Source of the DNA: CAWIJJ01 sp963836405
GTDB taxonomy: Bacteria > Acidobacteriota > Terriglobia > Bryobacterales > Bryobacteraceae
Reading direction: 5' to 3'
Assembly: GCA_963836405.1 (NCBI GenBank)
Contig: CAWIJL010000021.1
Span: 62,001-126,000, forward strand
DNA: 64,000 nucleotides
The position numbers and the translations under genes were made by a program. This document shows, in pieces, positions 55,505 through 62,511 of this stretch. Below the pieces are notes generated by a model that was given only the letters and a program-made list of their open reading frames with translations, was not told where the DNA came from and did not search any database. The first letter of the stretch is position 1, and each line of letters opens with the position of its first letter.

Positions 55505-56359
55505 TTGCGATTGGTGACTTTTGAGCGCGAAGGATACGACGAGCCCGGGGTGCTCGTCGGCGACGAGGTGATCGGGATTGGCGATGCCGGCTTCGATGAC
55601 GTGATATCCGTGATCGCCGGCGGCGCCGATGCGCGCGACCGGGTGATGCGATGGATCGGCAGCCCCCCGGGCCGCGAGCGCCTGGATGCATCCGGCGTGC
55701 GGCTGCGCGCCCCCATTCCGAGGCCGCCCAAGCTGATCTGCGTGGGCCTGAATTACCGCGATCACGCCGAGGAGTCGAAGCTGCCGATTCCGGAGGTGCC
55801 CACCATCTTCGCCAAATTTCCGACCGCCGTGATCGGCCCGGGCCAGGCCATCGTGCTCCCCAGGAACTCGACCAAGCCGGACTATGAAGCCGAGTTCGCC
55901 TTCGTCATCGGCAAGGGCGGCCGCCACATTCCCGCCGAACGATGGGCCGATCACGTGTTCGGCTACACCATGCTAAACGACGTGAGCGCGCGCGATTTCC
56001 AGATGGCGACCAGCCAGTGGATGATCGGCAAGACCTTCGACACCTTCGCGCCCATGGGACCCGCCGTGGTGACCGCCGACGAGATCGCCGACCCGCACAA
56101 CCTGGACATCTCGCTGACCCTGAGCGGCGAAGTGCTGCAACAATCGAACACGCGAAACCTGATCTTCCGCGTGCCCGAATTGGTGGCCTATCTGTCCAGC
56201 GTCTTCACCCTCGAGCCCGGCGATGTCGTCTCGACCGGTACCCCCTCCGGCGTGGGCTTCGCCCGCAAGCCGCCGCGCTGGTTGAAAGACGGCGATGAAG
56301 CGGTCGTCCGCGTGGCCGGTTTGGGAGAGCTCTCGAATCCGGTGGTTGCCGAAGAGTAG
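55505..56359 (+). CDS. fumarylacetoacetate-hydrolase-family protein
   Basis: A 284-residue FAH-family hydrolase or decarboxylase acting on small 2-oxo acids, as in aromatic or sugar-acid breakdown. Family blocks: LICVGLNYRDHAEESK, FAKFPTAVIGPG, DYEAEFAFVIGKGG (metal Glu), YTMLNDVSARDFQ, GDVVSTGTPSGVGFARKPP. The TTG at 55505 was chosen for GGAGAG six bases upstream; an ATG at 55439 would add 22 untypical residues and overlap the divergent peptidase start. Confidence 0.88.
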   Translation: MRLVTFEREGYDEPGVLVGDEVIGIGDAGFDDVISVIAGGADARDRVMRWIGSPPGRERLDASGVRLRAPIPRPPKLICVGLNYRDHAEESKLPIPEVPTIFAKFPTAVIGPGQAIVLPRNSTKPDYEAEFAFVIGKGGRHIPAERWADHVFGYTMLNDVSARDFQMATSQWMIGKTFDTFAPMGPAVVTADEIADPHNLDISLTLSGEVLQQSNTRNLIFRVPELVAYLSSVFTLEPGDVVSTGTPSGVGFARKPPRWLKDGDEAVVRVAGLGELSNPVVAEE

Positions 56360-56381
56360 GCTTGCTAGAATCACGGATAGT

Positions 56382-56458
56382 GCGCCCGTAGCTCAGTTGG
56401 ATAGAGCGGCTGGCTTCGAACCAGTAGGCCGGGAGTTCGAGTCTCTCCGGGCGCACCA
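56382..56458 (+). tRNA. tRNA-Arg (anticodon UCG)
   Basis: A complete 77-nt cloverleaf: acceptor GCGCCCG pairs with CGGGCGC, D-arm GCTCAGTTGGATAGAGC, anticodon stem GCTGG/CCAGT with loop CTTCGAA (UCG), T-arm GGGAG-TTCGAGT-CTCTC, then A and an encoded CCA. It reads CGA codons. Its 3' part serves as the integration site of the following element. Confidence 0.93.
56412..56455 (+). repeat. left attachment repeat (within tRNA-Arg)
   Basis: 44 nt starting GGCTTCGAACCAGTAGG and ending CTCTCCGGGCGCA. It matches 60884-60927 with one difference (C here, T in the right copy). Confidence 0.85.
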
Positions 56459-56462
56459 GAAA

Positions 56463-57010
56463 CCTCCTTAAGTCAATCACTTCGCTGCCGGCGCCATTTT
56501 CTCCGGCGCGGCAGGCCGGGCGGGCGGTATGCCCAAAAGTATGCCCACCTTCGACTTCTCGTGCCGGTCCATAGCGGTCGCGAATGGTCTGTTCCTGCGG
56601 GTGGAGGTAGCGCTTCGTGATGTTCACGTCGGGGTGCCCGGCGAGGTAGGCGAGCGTCCATGGGTCGATGTGCGGAGCCCAGCGAGTCAGGCACGTGTGG
56701 CGTAGCGTGTAGAGCTCGAATCCCTGGAAGCTCACGTCGTCGCGTCCGGCCTGCTTTCGGAGGATCTTTGTCGGCTCCTGGATCGCTTTCGCGTCTTGAG
56801 ACTGGAGGGTTCGATATGGCCGCTCCGCGTGGGAGCGGCGGAAACCCAACCGGTTGAGCGTCGGCCTTCCGTTGGCGCAGGCTTCCGATCACGGATGCCG
56901 GCCTCGCCTTTCGCAAGCGCTGTCCGGTGAGCGGCTTCCATCTCCTCGGCAACGCGCTTGTTGGTCTGCTTCGTGTTATCGCGAATTACTGTACCACCAG
57001 TATTTGCTCT
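56463..57010 (-). pseudogene. tyrosine recombinase (integrase), internally deleted
   Basis: The C-terminal catalytic part is clear: YTLRHTCLTRWAPHIDPWTLAYLAGHPDVNITKRYLH holds box II (LRHT), the LAGH motif and the catalytic Tyr, coded between about 56850 and 56560. The frame then runs on through the tRNA gene without a natural end. A fragment of the N-terminal region (RDNTKQTNKRVAEEMEAAHRT) is coded at about 56890-57000 in a different frame. The central region with the first catalytic Arg is missing, so the enzyme cannot be functional. Its position next to the tRNA and its orientation fit an integrase that recombines at this tRNA. Confidence 0.82.
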
Positions 57011-57175
57011 TCGGCTGCTTGTAGACTGCCATCGGGACTCCGCAGGTTTCGATAGAGCTTCGCAATTAGCGCGCCGCGCCAAGCTTCGACATCTTCAGGG
57101 CGATACCGAACGAGGGGGCCGACTTTGACGAAAGTGGGGCCCTTTCGTTCCACGCGCCAGCGGCGCTATTCCAGC
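56986..57175 (-). pseudogene. excisionase/AlpA-type HTH protein, C-terminal relict
   Basis: In frame, GPTFVKVGPLVRYRPEDVEAW matches the C-terminal half of MerR/Xis-like helix-turn-helix excisionases, which end ...YRxxDLEAW. The N-terminal half is not found upstream. It lies directly before the integrase relict, the normal place for the directionality factor. Confidence 0.6.
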
Positions 57176-57371
57176 CCACTCGGGCCCGCCCGACCCGATG
57201 TTTCGAGAAGATTCAGAAATTACTCCGATAGTTTCAGATCAGAGATTCGGCTGCAGAGGAGTTCCGGAAATTCACCAACTCTTTTCAGGAATTCTCGCAT
57301 TTGTTTCGGCATCTCAGGCGTGAGTCTGCGAAGAAGACCTGCGGTGAACCCTGTTCCTTCTGACTCGCGCC

Positions 57372-60004
57372 TCAAGGGACCGCGATGTAGACCGTATTAG
57401 AGGTGTAACCGGCAGCGGTGACCACGATCGGGACCACACCTCGTCCGGCGATCTCGCGAGGCAGCAGGACGTTGACCTGATCTTCGCCTGACAATGTGCC
57501 TTGTGGCCCGGAATAGCTCACTTGGGCGGGCAACCCTGCTACCGTGACCGAGACCCTGCCGCCGGCCGCGCGAATGCCCGTCCCAAATAGCGTTAGGTAG
57601 ACGCGGTCGCTTGCAGGCCCTAAATCCAAGAAGTCGGCCGTCACAGCGCCGTTCTCGGAACGGTAGACCGGGTCTGCGGTCTGGCTGCCGTCACCTCGTA
57701 CTCGGATGGCGAGAGCGGCCGCCAAGCCTTGGCCGTTGGTAGTAAATAATGCTAGCCACACGGCCACGACCTGGGTAGGCACATTCAATGCCGTTCCACG
57801 GGAAGTGACGCTCAGAACGGCGGGTCCAATTGCGGATCCCGCCGGCACGATGAAGTTGATCTGCCCGGGAGACGCATAGAGAATCGTGGGCGAACGTTCC
57901 CCCCGGCGGAGTCGCGGAGGGTTAGCTTGCCCGCCATTTCGCTTCCATACAGGGTTGCAATGGAATCGGGAGCAAGCGGGCCCAACGAATGACTGGCGGC
58001 CGAAACGACAGCGGGCGCGGTCGATGGAATCAGCACCCTGATCCGATTGTTCGCTGAATCGGCGAGGTAAACGTAGCCTGAATCATCTATTGCGAGGCTG
58101 GAGGCGCCGTTGACGAGTTTGGCCTCGGTAGCTACACCGCCTTCGCCGTAGGCGGTCCCGCCCCCCGCAATGACGGAAGTGGTCCCGTTTGCCACCTTTT
58201 TGACGACGAAAATGTCACTGACGTAGACGTTACCCGCGCGGTCCAGCGCGATGCGGTTGGGCTCGTCGAACGGCCCGGCGAACCTGGTGATGACCCCGCC
58301 GGAGACCTTGCGGATCACCCGGTTACGCGTGTCCGCGATGTACAGATTCCCCGCCGAATCCACTGCGAGACCCTGCGGGCTGTTGAGTTGGGCCTGGTCC
58401 GCCGGCCCGTTGTCGCCGGAGTAGCCCGCGCTCCCCGTTCCCGCTACAGTCGTCACGTTCCCGCCGGAGATCTTCCGGACGCGATGCCTGCCCAACTCCG
58501 ATATGTAAACGGTTCCCGCATTGTCGGCGGCGAGGCCGCTGATGGTGTCGAAGGAGACTTCAGTTGCGGGACCGTCTTCGCCTTTGCGGTAACCCATAGC
58601 GTTCCCGGCGAGCGTCGTGATCTGGCCGTTTGAGATCATGCGAACGATGCCCGTGGTGCTGCCGTTCGCTACGTAAATGCGCGCGGCGGAATCGACGGCA
58701 ACGTGGTGGGGATAAACCGAAGCGTCCACCGCAGGACCTCCGTCCCCCGTCCCACCGAAACTGCCTCGGCCGTTGCCGGCCACAGTGTTGATAACGGAGT
58801 CTTTGACCATTCGGACGCGTCCGTTGCCTTCATCCGCAATGTAGAGCCGGCCGTCCGGACCGACAGCCGCGGAGGTTACGCCGAATAATTGACCGGAAAG
58901 CGCCGGCCCGCCATCGGCGAGCGAGGCGCCGGCTCCGGCAATGGTGCTGATGATGCCGTTCGAAACGCGCCGAATCCGACCCTCATTCCACGCCGTGCCT
59001 ATGCCATCGCCGATCAGCAGGTCACCTCTGGCGTCGATTGCGATTGGCCCGGGGCCAGTCTTCGCCTGCAGCGCGGAGCGTCCGTCGCCGATGTCGTCGT
59101 CCCATCCGATCCCCGTCGGCCCGATCCCGGCTACTGTCGTAATAATGTTATTGGCGATCTTCCGCACCCGCCCGTTGTCCGTAAAGTACAGGTTGCCGGA
59201 GGCGTCGACCGCCATAGAAGCCATGGACGGCAGGCTCAGCGTCGCCGTCTAGGCGGGGCCCCCGTCTCCGGCGAAGCCTCTCTCACCGGTGCCGGCAAAC
59301 GTGGTCAGGATTCCCTTGGAAAGTCGGCGGATGCGGTTATTGCTTGAATCCGCGATGTAGACGTTTCCTGCCGCGTCCACCGCAACGGCGTTCGGGTACG
59401 AAAGCTGCGCATTCGCGCCCGGTCCGCCGTCGCCGCCGAAACCCGGTACTCCCGTTCCAGCAACGGTAGAGATAACACCGCCCGCGACCTTTCGGACGCG
59501 CGCCTGGCCAGTGTCCGCGATGTAGAGGTTGCCCTCCCGATCCACGGCAACGCCTTGAGGGTAGGAAAGCCGGGCTGAAACCGCTGGGCCGTCGTCTCCC
59601 AAGGATGAGCCGCCGCCTGCAACAGTGGTGATGATCCCCTTTTCGACCTTGCGGATGCGGCTGTTGTAGTAGTCCGCAATGTACAAGTTGCCCGCGCGAT
59701 CTAGTGTGATAGCTGCCTGATAGGAAATCTGGGCGCCTATTGCAGGCCCGCCGTCTCCCGCCGCTCCCACGGTTCCGTCTCCCGCTATGCGAGTGAAGAC
59801 GCCGGAAGAGTCGAGCCGCAGTATGGCCTGGTTCCGGTGCATGGCCACGAAAATGTTGCCGGATAAGTCCGCGGCAAGTCCCGATATGGAACCCAGGTTC
59901 GCAGAGATCGCCGGCACCGCTTCCGGAAGTCCGCCCCCTGCGACCGTATGGATGGTGTATGCCGGAACACCACGTCCATTTGAAGCGCGGTTTCCTTCTT
60001 TATC
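57372..60004 (-). pseudogene. NHL-repeat protein with TIGR03437 domain, three lesions
   Basis: The translation is a string of about a dozen NHL repeats of the form GNLYIADxxNxRIRKV...ITTVAGxGxxGxxGDGGPA, then a TIGR03437 domain (SIATLYGSEMAG, ILYASPGQINFIVPAG, YTSNTVYIAVP). Lesions: the 5' end lacks a start codon and signal peptide (TGA at 60005-60007, first residues already AYTIHTVAGGG); TAG at 59249-59251 between GDGGPA and TATLSLP; and a one-base loss in a run of six C at 57899-57904 just after LRDSAGG. Three lesions in one frame make a true pseudogene very likely. Intact homologues are exported proteins in this phylum. Confidence 0.85.
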
Positions 60005-60086
60005 TCATCGAGGGCATAAGAGCATGCTTTCAAAGTCGGACTTATCGACGATGACCCCGCAGTTCACGGGCGTTGTTGCCGAACTA

Positions 60087-60470
60087 TCAATAGTCCGGCG
60101 GTTGAAATGCCAAGTCGCCAATCATGTTGAAGTGCTTTCGATTCCTTGAAACGAGCGTGAACCCCTCGGCGATCGCGGTCGCCGCAATTAGGGCATCGAA
60201 GGTCCGCAAACCGTCCGCTTTGGCGTGCTTTTTGAACAAATCGTACGCGAGCCCGGTAATTTCTGCGCGCAGGCCGGCATGGACCGGGAACGTCCGAATG
60301 AGGCCGTCGATTGCGGCGGCATCGCGATGGTTCCTGGCGCCCACGATCAACTCGTGCGCGGTGACGATCGAAATCGTGATGTCCTCGAGAGAATCCACGA
60401 ACGTCGCCGCGGCGGCGCTTCCTCGAGACACGTCAAACATAACATCGGTGTCGATCAGGTAGCGAGCCAT
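60087..60470 (-). CDS. PIN-domain toxin (VapC-like)
   Basis: A 127-residue PIN ribonuclease. The acidic active-site residues are Asp in YLIDTDVMFD, Glu in TAHELIVGAR and Asp in LRTFDALIAATA, with the final SRNRKHFNMI strand. VapC toxins cleave tRNA or rRNA when freed from their antitoxin. The start directly follows the stop of the antitoxin gene with no gap. It lies just inside the right attachment repeat and may have stabilised the element. Confidence 0.9.
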   Translation of the reverse strand: MARYLIDTDVMFDVSRGSAAAATFVDSLEDITISIVTAHELIVGARNHRDAAAIDGLIRTFPVHAGLRAEITGLAYDLFKKHAKADGLRTFDALIAATAIAEGFTLVSRNRKHFNMIGDLAFQPPDY

Positions 60471-60695
60471 CTATCCGCGTGGACTGTCGCGCAAGTCGTT
60501 CACGTAGCTGACGCCGTCCCTGATGTCGTCCCGATCCGCCCACAGCCCATAGAAGGGCAGGTCTTTGATCGACCGGCGACCGCGCGGCAACTCGCTCCCG
60601 GCCGGCACGTGCACCTCGACAACCGTGCCTTCCTTGATCGCCCCTTCCTCCAGGGGCCGGAAGATGCCGTTCTCGTATCTGGCAGGGATCGTCAT
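60471..60695 (-). CDS. AF2212-like antitoxin (PF01954/DUF104) of the PIN toxin
   Basis: A 74-residue protein that begins MTIPARYENGIFRPLEE and continues IKEGTVVEVHVP, the diagnostic AF2212 beta-barrel half. The C-terminal tail (LPFYGLWADRDDI...) would thread into the toxin. A GAGAAGG ribosome site precedes the ATG; a longer frame to 60788 is rejected. It is the first gene of the toxin-antitoxin pair. Confidence 0.88.
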   Translation of the reverse strand: MTIPARYENGIFRPLEEGAIKEGTVVEVHVPAGSELPRGRRSIKDLPFYGLWADRDDIRDGVSYVNDLRDSPRG

Positions 60696-61166
60696 GTCTT
60701 TGCCGACCTTCTCTTCAATCGTAGCACCGGGGCCGCAAGCGCTCCGGTATGCCCGAGAGTATGCCCACGCCGCGTTTGCCGGTGTCAACCGCGTTGCTCG
60801 GGAAGTCGCGCAAACCCTCGAAAACGCTACACACCGCGCAAACGCGGCTAACCGCGCAAATCGCTGATCTTCCGCGCCTCACCGGCTTCGAACCAGTAGG
60901 TCGGGAGTTCGAGTCTCTCCGGGCGCATCGGAACCTCCCCGCAACTTCTCGCGAATGGAGTTAGTCGATCGTCTCCTGATTTAACTCGAGTGCCGGGTTG
61001 GCAGCACCTGGGTGCGCAAGACGTTCATCGCGAGCGCCTCTGCTTCTCGGATGCGTGGCCGCGCGGCGGTCCTCCCATCGATGCCGGGATCGATCAGCCC
61101 AACAAGTCTTTGAACGGCTACGAGCACCTTACCGGGCGGGCGCACCGCTGGCGCCCCAATTGGGAG
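60696..61166. other. gene-poor stretch containing the right attachment repeat
   Basis: Apart from the repeat at 60884-60927 I see no gene. A 25-nt sequence at 60745-60769 matches 56525-56549 at 22 of 25 positions; it resembles the end of an integrase gene. Confidence 0.5.
60884..60927 (+). repeat. right attachment repeat (3' fragment of tRNA-Arg)
   Basis: 44 nt identical to 56412-56455 except one C-to-T change. It lacks the acceptor and D-arm half and the encoded CCA (reads GCATCG), so it is not a working tRNA. Confidence 0.85.
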
Positions 61167-61457
61167 TCAGCCCGCTTTCCGTTCGCGTTCGAGCGCCTGA
61201 TGGAGCAGGCCTTTGATGTATGTCTGGTATGGCAAGCCGCGCTTTTCCGCAAGTTCCTGCGCCACGTCGATGTCGCCGATGGGCATTCGGATCGTGACGG
61301 ACTTGGTCGCGCCGCGGACTACCGGCAATCGCTTGATCCGCCCTTCCTTCTTCGCCTTCAGAAACAGGGTGGTGATAACCTCCGGATGGGCATCCCACCA
61401 CGCGGCCTCTTCCTTCTCGGATTTGAATGTCGGAACAGTTGTTTTGGTCGCCATCAT
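61167..61457 (-). CDS. CopG-family antitoxin paired with BrnT
   Basis: A 96-residue protein. The N-terminal half (PTFKSEKEEAAWWDAHPEV) matches CopG antitoxins of type II systems; the C-terminal half (SVTIRMPIGDIDVAQELAEKRGLPYQTYIKGLLHQAL) is a ribbon-helix-helix DNA-binding and dimerisation region. Two adjacent ATG codons (61457, 61454) are possible starts. The gene overlaps or abuts the BrnT stop, so it follows the toxin, the usual BrnT-BrnA order. Confidence 0.85.
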   Translation of the reverse strand: MMATKTTVPTFKSEKEEAAWWDAHPEVITTLFLKAKKEGRIKRLPVVRGATKSVTIRMPIGDIDVAQELAEKRGLPYQTYIKGLLHQALERERKAG

Positions 61458-61719
61458 TCCTCTCTTCTGTAGATCTCGCGATGTTGCGGATGCATCGGGA
61501 ACGCGGTCACGAACCGGATCTTGCCCTTCCGCTCGGTGATCACGAATGTCAGCAGCCTGCCTGCGTTGGTCTCTCCCAGGCACAACCTGCGGCGCTCGTG
61601 TTTCCGTCTCTGGTGCTCGATCGCCATTGGCCCGTTCCGGTACGCTTCCTCGCACTCCGCGCTCGTGACGCCGTGCCGGCGATGTGCTCCGTGTTCGCGG
61701 CGTCCCAATCGAAGACCAT
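61454..61719 (-). pseudogene. BrnT-type toxin gene, frameshifted
   Basis: The start VFDWDAANTEHIA and the remainder HGVTSAECEEAYRNG...FVTAFPMHPQHREIYRR together make a typical BrnT ribonuclease toxin of about 88 residues. They are in different frames, joined by one missing base near 61675-61682 (GCC CGG read as GCCGG). Loss of toxin with a kept antitoxin is a common decay path, but a base-call error would look the same. Confidence 0.75.
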
Positions 61720-62140
61720 TCGTACAGACATTGTACATACGATTTGACGCATGGGCAACAGCGCCTGACGCGGGGCGCGCTAGAACACAAAAGGCATGCC
61801 GCCCAGCGCATGCTCTGATGTGTTGCGCGTCAAATCGAGGTCACAGATGTCCTGGACGCCCTGGTGTTGGCCGATCTGCGTACCGCCCCCCTACCGCTCC
61901 TCGAGCGATGCATGGGCCGTGCGGATGCCCGAAGCTTCTTGAGTTCCCACCCGCCCAGCGGCGAATAGGCCGGGCGCGCCGCAGCGCCGGACCCGGATCG
62001 CACGGGAATGGTTATTTCGCGAACAGATTCTGCAACGGCCCGGGGATTGCTCTAGCTGATACAGGGCAGGGCAAACAGGGTGCTGTCGGCGGCTGCGTCG
62101 CGGAGGTGTGCGCCGCCCCAGGCACAGGCGGAGAGCAGAT
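61720..62140. other. intergenic region with no recognised gene
   Basis: About 420 bases. Short open frames exist on both strands but none has a recognisable family or a good ribosome site. Confidence 0.4.
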
Positions 62141-62509
62141 TTGAACAGGCGGACGATTCTCGTCGTGGAAGCCGAACAGATCGTGCATCGCACCATGCGC
62201 GCGATCCTCGAACGAGCCGGCTATCGTGTAATGGTTGCCATCGACTCCGGCTTGGCCGGCGGCATGTTCGACCGCTACCGGTCGGAGCTTGCGCTATTGG
62301 TAGTGGAGTTTTCTTCACCCCGCGGCGACGGCTCTGAGTTCGTGAACAATCTGCCCACGCTATCGCCGCGAATCCCGGTCCTGTTTACGACTGCGATGGG
62401 TACCGACGAAGTGCCCGAGGGCGTCAAAAAGCAATATCCGGTCCTCCAGAAGCCATTTACAGCAGCTACGCTGATTTCCAAGGTGAAAGGCGTAATCACG
62501 CGAAGTTAG
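62141..62509 (+). CDS. degenerate response-regulator receiver (pseudo-receiver)
   Basis: A 122-residue protein with the receiver fold: TILVVEAEQIVHRTMRAIL, VMVAIDSG, PRIPVLFTTAMG and LQKPFTAATLI. The usual acidic pair is VEAE, and the phospho-acceptor Asp position reads VVEFSS, Glu in place of Asp, so it may mimic constant phosphorylation or be phosphorylation-independent. The TTG start at 62141 has GGAGAG upstream. It is two bases before the transporter gene and probably co-transcribed. Confidence 0.7.
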   Translation: MNRRTILVVEAEQIVHRTMRAILERAGYRVMVAIDSGLAGGMFDRYRSELALLVVEFSSPRGDGSEFVNNLPTLSPRIPVLFTTAMGTDEVPEGVKKQYPVLQKPFTAATLISKVKGVITRS

Positions 62510-62511
62510 AA

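Larger units (their letters stand above)
56412..60927. mobile_element. decayed integrative element inserted in tRNA-Arg
   Basis: About 4.5 kb bounded by a 44-nt direct repeat of the tRNA 3' half (56412-56455 and 60884-60927, one mismatch). The intact tRNA is at the left end, with a deleted integrase gene next to it on the minus strand and an excisionase-like relict behind that, as expected for tRNA-targeting elements. The cargo is a broken NHL/TIGR03437 gene and a PIN-domain toxin with its AF2212-type antitoxin. With no intact integrase the element is now fixed. Confidence 0.8.

Noticed and set aside
56463..56849. A 214-codon minus-strand frame running from the integrase through the tRNA gene to 56205.
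   Set aside because: The part past the integrase is an antisense read of the tRNA (the familiar PERLELPAYWFEASRS-type artefact), not protein.
60884..60927. Second tRNA-Arg gene.
   Set aside because: Only the anticodon loop to acceptor 3' strand is present; the 5' half and the CCA are missing, so it is an attachment-site remnant.
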